A model generated the notes under the pieces. That model was not told where the DNA came from and did no database searches. It saw only the letters and a program-made list of their open reading frames with translations. The position numbers were made by a program, and so were the translations under genes. From Hymenobacter amundsenii (GTDB lineage Bacteria > Bacteroidota > Bacteroidia > Cytophagales > Hymenobacteraceae): 54,452 nt of DNA. Position 1 is the first letter of the stretch. Each line of letters opens with the position of its first letter. The stretch covers positions 1 through 54,452 of the forward strand of contig NZ_NIRR01000028.1 in NCBI RefSeq assembly GCF_002204745.1, written 5' to 3'. Positions 16,255 through 24,392 of the stretch are shown here, in pieces.

Positions 16255-16358
16255 GGTGAATGAGTGAATGAGTGACTCGGTGAATGAGGGGTTGACTAGC
16301 TCGGTAAATGAATAGAAAGAGGAACGTCATTCACTCATTCACCGAGTCACTCATTCAC
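16255..16358. repeat. GAATGAG-type hairpin spacer between exbB and exbD
   Basis: A perfect 25-base inverted repeat, 16264-16288 with 16334-16358, loop 45 bases; the arm starts GTGAATGAGTGACTCGG. The right arm runs into the exbB stop codon, and the left arm ends 11 bases before the exbD ATG. The same 25 bases occur, with at most one change, at 11814-11838 and 11895-11919 in the mnmA/TrpF-like spacer. Confidence 0.8.
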
Positions 16359-17092
16359 TAATTATCCTGCAGGATATCCATGAACTCGACGGCCGAGTGC
16401 TCCATGCGGAAGACCATGCGCTCGACCATGATGCTGAGCCAATGGTAGCCTATGTGGGCGATGATGCCGATGATGAGGCCGGCAGCCGAGGTTACCATTT
16501 TGGTGTACAGACCACCCGAAATCTGGGCAATACCGAAGTCGCCGGTCGAGCTGATGGCGTAGAAAATCTTAATTACCCCGATGATGGTACCCACGAAGCC
16601 GAGCATGGGCGCGATACCGGCCACAATGCCGAGCACGTTGATGTTCTTTTCGAGGCGGGCGATTTCGATTTTACCGACGTTTTCCACGCTGGTTTCGATT
16701 TCGTTCAGCGGCAGACCCACCCGGCGGATGCCCTTCTCAATCATGCGGGCCAGGGGCGTTGGGTTCTGAGCGCAGAGCATTTTGGCACCCTGCAAATCGC
16801 CCTTTACCATGAGGTTGCCGATGCCGGGCATGAACGATTCGGGCACCGCCCCCGCCTTGCGGATGGTGAGGTAGCGCTCAATCATGATGTAGACCGTCAG
16901 GAACAGCAGCAGAAACAGCGGCACCATAATCCAGCCCCCGGCAAAAATCAAGTCAATCAGAGAGAGGCCCGAGGCCTGCGCTACGGCTTGGTTGGCGGCC
17001 GTTACGGCCGAGTCGGCAGCGGCAGGCGAGCCAGCCGGAGTCGCCGTAGGGTCGCCGACCTGGAGTTGCAAAAACAAAGACAGAAGGGTCAT
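16358..17092 (-). CDS. exbB: MotA/TolQ/ExbB proton channel family protein
   Basis: Inner-membrane proton channel of the TonB energiser, 244 residues. An N-terminal hydrophobic start and an Ala-rich periplasmic stretch (about 12-40) precede the first family helix (LIFAGGWIMVPLFLLLFLTVYIMIERYL). A cytoplasmic loop follows, then two helices (VLGIVAGIAPMLGFVGTIIG and SAAGLIIGIIAHIGYHWLSI) forming the pore with conserved Thr and Gly. First of exbB-exbD-tonB-folC-trmB; probably preceded by the HU-SPOR, barrel and TPR genes in one long unit. Confidence 0.95.
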   Translation of the reverse strand: MTLLSLFLQLQVGDPTATPAGSPAAADSAVTAANQAVAQASGLSLIDLIFAGGWIMVPLFLLLFLTVYIMIERYLTIRKAGAVPESFMPGIGNLMVKGDLQGAKMLCAQNPTPLARMIEKGIRRVGLPLNEIETSVENVGKIEIARLEKNINVLGIVAGIAPMLGFVGTIIGVIKIFYAISSTGDFGIAQISGGLYTKMVTSAAGLIIGIIAHIGYHWLSIMVERMVFRMEHSAVEFMDILQDN

Positions 17093-17331
17093 GCAGGGGT
17101 TCGTAGTGCTTCGTTGGTGGTGCTTGTTTTTGTACCTGGTTGCTAGGGCGGGCTACGGGCGTTTTCCGGGTTTGAGAAAAAACGTCATGCTAAGGAAGAA
17201 AGCGTGCTGTCGGATGGGAGAAAAGGCCGAAAGCCTATTCATCTACTCCGGCAGCTACCTTATTTAGCTAGCATTACAATTCTTTCGGGGCCCGGAATGG
17301 CTTACGACGCACTAGCAACTACGCCTTAAAC

Positions 17332-18579
17332 TTAATACTGCTTGATCCACAAATCGCCCATGCGCTTGCGCAGGATGTTAGCCTGGCGGTCGGCTGAGGT
17401 GCGGTCGGGGAAGTCGGCGGCCGACAGCATGAACTGGCGGCTGCCGGGCGCAGGCAGAATTACGCGGGCCGGATGGCCCAAGCGTAGCAACGCCTGCCGG
17501 CCCTTCTCGGCGTTAACCAAGCTGGTGTAGGAACCGGCAATCACGTAGTAACGGCCCGTGCGACTGTTAATGGTCGCCGCCGAGGCCACGGAGGTTGCAT
17601 TGGTAGCGGCCGCTTTTTCCCAGCCCGGGGGCTTGGGCTTGGCAGCGGGTTTAGCAGCGGGCTTGCGCGTACCCTGGTCGGCGGTGGCAACTGCCTTGAT
17701 GGCGGGCTTGATGGCGGCGGCCGGTACTACGGTAGCTACCACGGGTTTCAGCGCGGGCACTACCACAGTTTTCGCGGCGGGCTGCAAAGCTACGGGCGCG
17801 GCGGCCGCTGGGGTGGTAGTTTCCGGTAAAGCAGCCGTTGGGGCCGCAGCGGGTGCTGCTGTGTCCCAATCGGTTTCCGTTACAGCGGCCGGAACTTCAG
17901 CCGGCGACTGGGTGCGGGTGGTGGCGGCGCTACTTAGGCTGGCTTGCTGGCGCGGGGCGGAGGCCGAGGCCACGTTCAGCTGCGGCAGGCGCAGGGCGTT
18001 GGGCAGGTAGCCCTGCATGTCGGCAAACATATAATCGGCCGACAATACCAGGCCCACGATGGTAGCAATGCCCAGCGTGCGCCAGGTCCAGGCGGCCCGG
18101 CTGGTGCGGCCGCGCAATTGCGGGCCGGGCGCGGGCCGCTCACGGGCCAGCATTGCATCAGTTGCCCGCACGGGGCGCGATACCAATTCGGGCAGCCCGA
18201 AGCTTGCCCCGAGCAGGTTCTCGGAGCCGGTGTACTCGAACTCCAGGCCGCGGCCGGGCGCCTGCCGGAAGGTGCCCACGCCGTTTAAGTCTGTACGGCG
18301 GCCAGCTTCCAGCTCCTGGTTCATGCGCTGCACGGCCTCCAGCACCATTTGCCGGGCCTGGCTCGTGCTCAGGTTTAGCTTCGCGCTCAGCGCGTCTACC
18401 AGCAGGCCGTCGTTGCGGGTCAGGCTCTGGTTGAAGGCCACGCGCTTGGCCGGCGGGGCCAGCGTGTGGCGCACCGGGTGGATGCGGGCCGGCGCATAAT
18501 CAGCAATCAGTCCTCCGAAATCGGGGATAATCACGCAATCGTGGTCCTGCAGTAGGGTCCGGATATGGTCGGCGAGCAT
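17332..18579 (-). CDS. HU-CCDC81 and SPOR domain membrane protein
   Basis: A 415-residue protein with an unusual domain order. Residues 1-130 hold two HU-like (CCDC81-type) domains, beginning with HIRTLLQDHDCVIIPDFGGLIADY and continuing through LNLSTSQARQMVLEAVQRMNQ and LNGVGTFRQ. A single membrane helix near 170-190 (AWTWRTLGIATIVGLVLSADY) leads to a long Ala/Pro/Thr/Lys linker. The last 75 residues are a SPOR domain (RYYVIAGSYTSLVNAEKGRQ ... DLWIKQY), a fold that binds denuded glycan strands in peptidoglycan. The HU part should be cytoplasmic and the SPOR part periplasmic. It sits between the barrel gene and exbB; function not established. Confidence 0.85.
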   Translation of the reverse strand: MLADHIRTLLQDHDCVIIPDFGGLIADYAPARIHPVRHTLAPPAKRVAFNQSLTRNDGLLVDALSAKLNLSTSQARQMVLEAVQRMNQELEAGRRTDLNGVGTFRQAPGRGLEFEYTGSENLLGASFGLPELVSRPVRATDAMLARERPAPGPQLRGRTSRAAWTWRTLGIATIVGLVLSADYMFADMQGYLPNALRLPQLNVASASAPRQQASLSSAATTRTQSPAEVPAAVTETDWDTAAPAAAPTAALPETTTPAAAAPVALQPAAKTVVVPALKPVVATVVPAAAIKPAIKAVATADQGTRKPAAKPAAKPKPPGWEKAAATNATSVASAATINSRTGRYYVIAGSYTSLVNAEKGRQALLRLGHPARVILPAPGSRQFMLSAADFPDRTSADRQANILRKRMGDLWIKQY

Positions 18580-18783
18580 AGGCGAAGGGAGGCGGAAGTA
18601 GCGGTAAGAACGGTAGCAGAAGCGGAAATGTACGAAAAACGGCTGTTATCCGGCATCGGTAAAGGCGCTGGGCAGTTGGCCTTGCTCCTCCAATGGGCGT
18701 CCATCAGCTTCTTCATCATCACGCAGCAAGGCTATTGCCCCACTGCTTTTCTACCGCTCATTCACCGTTCTACTGATCAAAAA

Positions 18784-20478
18784 TTAAAACTGATACGTGA
18801 CCCCGGCCAGCACGTTAATACCTTTCACCGGGTAGTTGAGGAAGCGGGCGTTATCGCGGCCCAGCAGGTTGTTGCCCATCGCGAAGATGGACAGGTTGTC
18901 CATCAGGCGGTAGTCGCCGCGCAGGTTTAGGTCGATAACCGTGTCGGTGGGGCGCACGAGCTGGCGGCCCGTGCGGTCGGGCGAGCCGGGGAAACGGGGC
19001 GCGTAGCCGGCGCCGTAGCTGGAACTGTAGGTGTAGAGCTCGGCCCCGACCAGCAGCTTCTCGTAGAAATTATACGAGCCGAAGAGCGTTGATTGGAAAG
19101 ACGGCCGGTGGAAGGCTTCGGCCAGCGTTTTCACGTTGTAGCCGTTGTAATCGGCCTTTAGGCCCAGGCGCAGCTTCTCGGCGGCGTTGTAGAGCACCTC
19201 GCCGTGGACGTTCACGAGCTGGGTCGACTTCTGATCATAGACCAGTTCGAACTTGGTGGAGTCGCGGCGCGAGTTGTTGTAGAAGTACAGGTTACGGTCG
19301 TTGGAAAGCGTCACGCGGGCGTTTACCGACAGGGCGCGGGCGGGCGTGGCGTTGAAGCCGAAGTACACCGTGGGCCCGCGGCGGGTGTCGGCGACGCGCA
19401 CGTTGGGGGCCAGCCAGGGGTTTTCGGTGGTCAGGTCGTACATCGTGACGCGCTGAATGGCTCCGCCCAGGCCGGCGTATGCCACCAGCTTGTCTTCGGT
19501 AACGGTGTAGGCGGCCCGTACGGCGGGGTAAATGTTGAACTGCCGGGCGTTGTTGATGGTGTCGCCAGTGTAGCCCAATGTGGCCCCTACCGAGAGGGCC
19601 AAGCGGTTCAGGGTCGTTTCGAAGGCCGGCGTCACCTGCACGAAGGGCCGGCGGTCGGTTACCGAATCCTTATGGGAAATAAACGACACGTCGCCATCGA
19701 CGCGCACGCGGTTGGTTTCGCCGAGGCGGTAGTTGGAGCGCAGCGTGGCGTACACGTTGCTCTCGCTGGCCGCAAACGCATCGGACCAGTAGTTGTAGCC
19801 CAGGCCCAGATCGTACTGGAAAGCGGCGTCGCGGGCCCGGTTGCGGGCGTACACCTTCAGGCCAGCTCGCTTGAACACCTGCTTGAGGCTGTCGGCCTTG
19901 GGCAGATCGGGCACGTTGCGGTCGTAGCCGTAAAAATTGTACCGCTCCCGGCCCAGATCCACCTTGGCTCCTAGCACCAGCGGGCCGTTGTAGGTTTCGC
20001 CGCTCAGGCCCAAGCTAGTTTGGCTCTGGCGCGAATTGTCCTTGTCCACGGGTCCGCGGCTGGAGGAGAGGTGCTTGAAATCGAGGCCGTAGCTGCCGCG
20101 CTCCGAGCGGGTGCTGTGCAGATAGGCGCGCCCGTAGGCCGTGCCGTAGTTGCCGATGCCGGCCTTGAGGTAGTTGCCGGTGAGTTCGGGCAACTCCTCC
20201 TGCCGGATGGTGAGCACCCGCACAGCCGGGTTGAGCTTGTCGGCGGGCAGCCGGAAGTCGGGGTAGGTGTAGCTCAGGGGTGCGGGCGTTTTGGCCGGGG
20301 CCTCAATTTTCACCTTCTCGAAGTTGCGCGTGGCAGTGGGCAGCTCGTTCACCCGCTCCTTCACAATCTCGATTTCGGCGTCCTCAATCTTGCCGCGGGT
20401 CGGCGTCGTCTGGGCCCAGGCGGCAGTGGCCGGGGCGGCGGTCAGCAGGACGGCGGCGGCCAGGAGTTTGTTTGTCAT
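18784..20478 (-). CDS. Outer-membrane beta-barrel protein (TonB-receptor-like, no plug seen)
   Basis: A 564-residue outer-membrane protein. A signal peptide (LLAAAVLLTAAPATAAWAQ) is followed by a charged segment (KIEDAEIEIVKERVNELPTA), then about 450 residues of alternating strand pattern with many aromatic girdles (NYGTAYGRAYLHSTRSERG, YDLGLGYNYWSD), ending in GVTYQF with the C-terminal Phe of barrels. I see no TonB-receptor plug motif, so a receptor role is doubtful; a porin or anchor is possible. It follows the TPR gene and precedes the HU-SPOR gene, suggesting a trans-envelope assembly with the ExbBD motor. Confidence 0.8.
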   Translation of the reverse strand: MTNKLLAAAVLLTAAPATAAWAQTTPTRGKIEDAEIEIVKERVNELPTATRNFEKVKIEAPAKTPAPLSYTYPDFRLPADKLNPAVRVLTIRQEELPELTGNYLKAGIGNYGTAYGRAYLHSTRSERGSYGLDFKHLSSSRGPVDKDNSRQSQTSLGLSGETYNGPLVLGAKVDLGRERYNFYGYDRNVPDLPKADSLKQVFKRAGLKVYARNRARDAAFQYDLGLGYNYWSDAFAASESNVYATLRSNYRLGETNRVRVDGDVSFISHKDSVTDRRPFVQVTPAFETTLNRLALSVGATLGYTGDTINNARQFNIYPAVRAAYTVTEDKLVAYAGLGGAIQRVTMYDLTTENPWLAPNVRVADTRRGPTVYFGFNATPARALSVNARVTLSNDRNLYFYNNSRRDSTKFELVYDQKSTQLVNVHGEVLYNAAEKLRLGLKADYNGYNVKTLAEAFHRPSFQSTLFGSYNFYEKLLVGAELYTYSSSYGAGYAPRFPGSPDRTGRQLVRPTDTVIDLNLRGDYRLMDNLSIFAMGNNLLGRDNARFLNYPVKGINVLAGVTYQF

Positions 20479-20630
20479 TGGGTATGGGGCTGGGGGGCTC
20501 AGGAGCCTGAATTTTCGTTCTACCGATAGTTCAGATCAGCTACGCCTCTCCCCTATTTAATGCTGATTATTAGATTAATGTGTCGGCCGAATTCAACCGT
20601 TACTGAAGAAGTGGCCAACGGAACTGAGGA

Positions 20631-20686
20631 CTGCTTCGCCGGCCGGTAGCCGCCCTGGTTGGGGCCGGCGGTCCGGAGCGAAGCAG
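20631..20686 (-). terminator. Hairpin between TPR and barrel genes
   Basis: CTGCTTCGC (20631-20639) pairs with GCGAAGCAG (20678-20686), and the interior holds a second GC-rich pairing. It starts 10 bases after the TPR stop on the minus strand. No U-tract, so it may be a processing or stability element rather than a full terminator. Confidence 0.45.
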
Positions 20687-20695
20687 CCCGTCGTC

Positions 20696-23600
20696 CTACT
20701 CTTCCCGCGGGACCGTGCTGGGGCTGGCCGTGGAATCGGTGGCCGGCACCAGCGAGCTGCGGATCGGGGTTTTGGACTTGGTGGTTTTAGCGGGCGTCTT
20801 GCCAGCCGGGGCAGGCGTGACGGGCGTTGCGGTGGTGCCGTCGGCGGGCAATGTAGCGAGGCGCTGCTTGGCCCCGGCCACGATTTCGGGCACCGGGAAT
20901 TTGTTGTCGATGATGGAATTGAGCGTGGCCCGGGCCTGGAATATTTCGTTCTGCTCCTTGTAGGTATCGGCAATCAGCAAAAAGGCCCGGCCCAGCCAGA
21001 GGTCGTAGCCAGCGAAATCGGCGTTGCTCTTATAGGCGGCATCGAGGGCTTCGGGATACTTTTTCTGCTGGAACAGCGTCTGGGCCAGCAGGTACTGGGC
21101 TTCGGCCCCGCTCTCGTCCTTGGCCTTGGTGGCGGCGGCAGTGAGCTCGGTAACGGCCAGGTCGAGGTTGCCGGCCTTCTGGCTGGCCTTGCCCAGATAC
21201 AGCAGGGCCAGGTTGGTGGCGTTTAGCGCGGCCCCGCCCTGGGCGAGCAGCTCCTCGGCTACTCGGCGGGTAGTGCCCAGGTCGCCGGCCTCGTAGGAGC
21301 TTTTCAGCAGCCCGATACCAGCGTTGGCCACCTCGCGCTTGTTTTGCGACACTTCCCGCAGGCGGGCGTAGTACTTGGCGGCTTCGGGGTAGTTCTTGTT
21401 TTCAAACTCCAAGTCGGCCACCCGGCCGATGGCCCGGTTCACGAACTCGCTTTTGTTTTCCTCGGCCACCGCTTTCAGGCGGGTAAGTGCCTCGGCCTTG
21501 CGGCCTTCGCGCAGGTAGGAATCAGCCAGGAAGTAGCGGCCATCAGCAGCCAGTACGGTGCTGGGGTACTGCTTGAGGTAGGTTTCGAGACGCGGAATAG
21601 CCTGAGCATACTTCTCGGCCAAATACAGCGACTTGGCCGCCTCAAACTCCACGCTCTCGGCAGCCTTGCTGTCGGGGTTCTGCTGGCGGAACTGAGCCAG
21701 GTACTGGTCGAACTCCTCGGTTTTACCCTGGGCGCTCAAGCTTTCCTGCAGACTGTAAATAGCGCTCTGAGCCGACTTGGTACGCGGAAACTGGCTCAGC
21801 ACCCGTTTGAAGTCGTCGGCCGCCTTGTCGTGCTGACTCAGGTTCTGGTAGGCCACGCCCCGCTTCTGCAGGGCCAGGGGTACAAGCGGCGAGTTGGGCC
21901 GGTTGGCGATAAGCCGCGAAAACCCATCGACGGCAGCTTGGAACGAACCCGCCTCGTAGTCGAGCTGGGCCTGCTGATACACCGCGTCGTCGGCGTAGCG
22001 GGAGGTGGGGCTGGTTTTGAGCAGGGTGCTCAGGGTGGCGGCGGCCTCGTCGCGGCGGCCCATGAGGCCCAGCACCACGCTTTTCTGGTAGTAGGCGTAA
22101 TCCTTGTCGCCGGCGTTGGCCCGAATCACCTTCTCGTACTGCTCCAGGGCCTGGGGATACTGCTTGGCCAGGTAAGCCAAGTCGCCCAGGCGTAGGGTCA
22201 CGTCGTAATAGTTGGCGTCGGCGGGCTTGGCGTCGGAGTCGCTCAGCCAGGCCTGGAACTGCTGGCGGGCGCGGTCGTAGTCCTTGGTGTTGTAGTAGGC
22301 GTAGCCCAACCCGTAGCGGGCCTGCTGGTCGTAGTCGGTTTCCGAGGCGCCCCGGCGGCGGCTGGTGCGGGCGGCGGCGGTGTAGGCCGTTATAGCGGGC
22401 GGGTACTGCTGGCCGAAAGAGTAAATATCGCCCTTCAGCACCTGGGCGGCGGCCCGCAGCGCATCGTCTTCGGGGTATTTGAGGCTCTTGTCGAGCAGCG
22501 GCAGCGCGTCCTGGTAGCGGTTGTCGTTGTAGAGCGTGGCGGCTTGCAGGTAGGCTACGCGCTGGTAGGTGGCGTTGAGTTTGGCACTGCGGTCGTCGAG
22601 CTTGTCGAGGTAGTTGAGCGCCTGGGCGTAGTCGGAGGAGTTGAGAAAACTCTCGCTTAGTAAGTCATCAACGGCCGGCTGGTTTTTGGAGCGCGGAAAC
22701 CGTTTCTGGAAGTCGCGCAACGCGGCAATGGTTTCGGGGCCGTTGCCGAGTTCGTAGTTCACCTGCGCATACTTGAGCGTGGCGTTTTCGGTGATGACCT
22801 TATCGAAGGTGAGCTGGCGGGCAGCCCCGAACGAGTTTAGGGCTAGCTGCTTCTGATTGGTTTTCAGGTAGCTCAGGCCCAAATGGTAAGCTGCATTCTG
22901 GCCCAGCGAGTCGCGGCGGGCGGCCACGCTCTTGAAGCTACCGATGGCGCCCTTGTAGTCGCCCTGCCGGAAGTTGGCGTAGCCCACCTTGTACTGCACC
23001 TCGGGCTCAATCTTCTTGCGGCCGGCGGCGTACTTATCGAAGTAGCCGGCCGCCTCCTTAAAATCTTCCTTCTGGTAATAGGCATCGCCCACCAGCAGCT
23101 GAATTTCGTCGGCGCTCTGGGGTGGCGGCGTCTGTTGCAGCACGGGCGTGGCATAGGCAATCAACCCGTCGTAGTCGCCCTCCTTGTAGTAAATCTGGCT
23201 CATCACGGCCGGCACTACGGGCTTGTAGGCGTCGTTCTGCTCGGCCACGGCCAAGTCCTTGCGGGCCCCGGCAAAGTCGCCGGCCCGGTAGGCCAGGTAG
23301 CCGGCATAGTAGGAGCTGGCGTAGCGGTACTGGTGGTTGCTGGCCTTGTTGCGGTCGAACTGCAGGCGAGCCTTGTCGAACTCCTTCTGGGCGAAGTAGC
23401 TGTAGCCAAGCTTGAACTCCGATTCGGCCCGCTGGTCCTCGCTCAGGTTGTCGGGCCCCACCTTCTGGAGGTAGTCGATGGCCCGGGCGTAGTCCTTCTT
23501 GTTGAAGTAGAACTTGCCCAGCTCGAAGTAAGCCTGGGTAGCCTTGGGATGAGTCGGGTGGTCGGTGGCAAAGCCCAGGATGCGGTCTTCGGCATCGGGG

Positions 23601-23869
23601 TGGAACAGGTAGAGGCCAGCCACGGCGTCGTAGTACTCGGCGTCGGCGAGGCGGCCGGGGGCCAGCACACCGGTGCGGCGCTCGGTCAGGCTTTGGAACT
23701 GGCGGAACGCCTGCTGGGCGGCCCCGTACTGGCCTTTATCAAACAGCTCCAGGCCTTCCTGGAAAAAGCGTTCATCATTGGTAAACACCTGCGTTTGCTG
23801 GGCCAGGGCGGCCAGCGGGGCGGCGGCGCTCAGGGTGGCGGCCAGCGCCAGACGGGGGAATAGGTTCAT
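20696..23869 (-). CDS. Large tetratricopeptide-repeat exported protein
   Basis: A 1057-residue protein with a signal peptide (RLALAATLSAAAPLAALAQ) and then nearly continuous TPR helices from about 30 to 1000. Typical units include FFQEGLELFDKGQYGAAQQAF, AYFELGKFYFNKKDYARAIDYL, SEFKLGYSYFAQKEFDKARLQF and GRFLADSYLREGRKAEAL-like segments. The last 50 residues are a Pro/Thr/Lys-rich tail. It should be periplasmic or outer-membrane-facing and act as a scaffold. It heads the minus-strand unit TPR, barrel, HU-SPOR, exbB, exbD, tonB, so a role in the same envelope machine is likely. No enzymatic motif is seen. Confidence 0.9.
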   Translation of the reverse strand: MNLFPRLALAATLSAAAPLAALAQQTQVFTNDERFFQEGLELFDKGQYGAAQQAFRQFQSLTERRTGVLAPGRLADAEYYDAVAGLYLFHPDAEDRILGFATDHPTHPKATQAYFELGKFYFNKKDYARAIDYLQKVGPDNLSEDQRAESEFKLGYSYFAQKEFDKARLQFDRNKASNHQYRYASSYYAGYLAYRAGDFAGARKDLAVAEQNDAYKPVVPAVMSQIYYKEGDYDGLIAYATPVLQQTPPPQSADEIQLLVGDAYYQKEDFKEAAGYFDKYAAGRKKIEPEVQYKVGYANFRQGDYKGAIGSFKSVAARRDSLGQNAAYHLGLSYLKTNQKQLALNSFGAARQLTFDKVITENATLKYAQVNYELGNGPETIAALRDFQKRFPRSKNQPAVDDLLSESFLNSSDYAQALNYLDKLDDRSAKLNATYQRVAYLQAATLYNDNRYQDALPLLDKSLKYPEDDALRAAAQVLKGDIYSFGQQYPPAITAYTAAARTSRRRGASETDYDQQARYGLGYAYYNTKDYDRARQQFQAWLSDSDAKPADANYYDVTLRLGDLAYLAKQYPQALEQYEKVIRANAGDKDYAYYQKSVVLGLMGRRDEAAATLSTLLKTSPTSRYADDAVYQQAQLDYEAGSFQAAVDGFSRLIANRPNSPLVPLALQKRGVAYQNLSQHDKAADDFKRVLSQFPRTKSAQSAIYSLQESLSAQGKTEEFDQYLAQFRQQNPDSKAAESVEFEAAKSLYLAEKYAQAIPRLETYLKQYPSTVLAADGRYFLADSYLREGRKAEALTRLKAVAEENKSEFVNRAIGRVADLEFENKNYPEAAKYYARLREVSQNKREVANAGIGLLKSSYEAGDLGTTRRVAEELLAQGGAALNATNLALLYLGKASQKAGNLDLAVTELTAAATKAKDESGAEAQYLLAQTLFQQKKYPEALDAAYKSNADFAGYDLWLGRAFLLIADTYKEQNEIFQARATLNSIIDNKFPVPEIVAGAKQRLATLPADGTTATPVTPAPAGKTPAKTTKSKTPIRSSLVPATDSTASPSTVPREE

Positions 23870-24392
23870 CTAAGAGTCGTTGCGCGGAGGAGCCCCAAGC
23901 GCCGCCAGCGGCGTTGGGAGGAATCCAAAAGTAGCGAAAAGTTCGGGCGGGGTTACCCCGGAATGAGCTTTAGGTGCGTTTTTAACGCTAGCGGGACGGG
24001 TTTGGTGTGTGCCAACAGTAAGTCAGCTGTGCTTCGCCTCCATCGTACGAACCTCCGCTGCTTCTTTCAACTAAATTTCACCAACATGATGTAGTTGACT
24101 GCACATAATTATGTGGCAGTCTGAATTAGTAGTTTATTAAGTACATGTCCATAGGGTTGACTCGTCTACTAAATAACTACTGGATATGGTGAAGCAACAA
24201 CATAATATTCATATTTATTCCTTTTATTCGGCCTTTTTACGCAAAATATTTATATATAGGATTTATCTATAAATATTTTATCAAGTCTCTATCAGTGAGA
24301 CTATTTTAAGTAGTTTTACTCCCTGCTTTTTTCTCGTGAATTAGCATTTTAAACAAACAAGCTTGCTTACTACCCTTCTTAACTTCACCAGT
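23870..24392. promoter_or_regulatory. AT-rich divergent promoter region with palindrome
   Basis: About 520 bases between the TPR gene (leftward) and the FG-GAP gene (rightward). The part after about 24050 is strongly AT-rich. A near-perfect palindrome lies at 24097-24121: GACTGC, then the 12-base palindrome ACATAATTATGT, one extra G, then GCAGTC. A smaller one, GTCTC-N7-GAGAC, is at 24285-24301. These are candidate operators. No coding frame is convincing. Confidence 0.5.

Noticed and set aside
16253..16330. N-terminal extension of exbD
   Set aside because: It only translates the inverted repeat (IHRVTHSLIHR); the conserved protein starts at 16252.
11814..16358. CRISPR array from repeated GAATGAG units
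   Set aside because: Copies are inverted pairs next to genes, not regularly spaced direct repeats with spacers, and there are no cas genes.
22883..23863. 326-codon plus-strand frame opposite the TPR gene
   Set aside because: Antisense of a clear TPR protein; no domain pattern of its own.
24285..24301. GTCTC-N7-GAGAC resembling a tet operator half
   Set aside because: Only about ten bases match and no TetR-type gene is nearby; left as a minor candidate operator.
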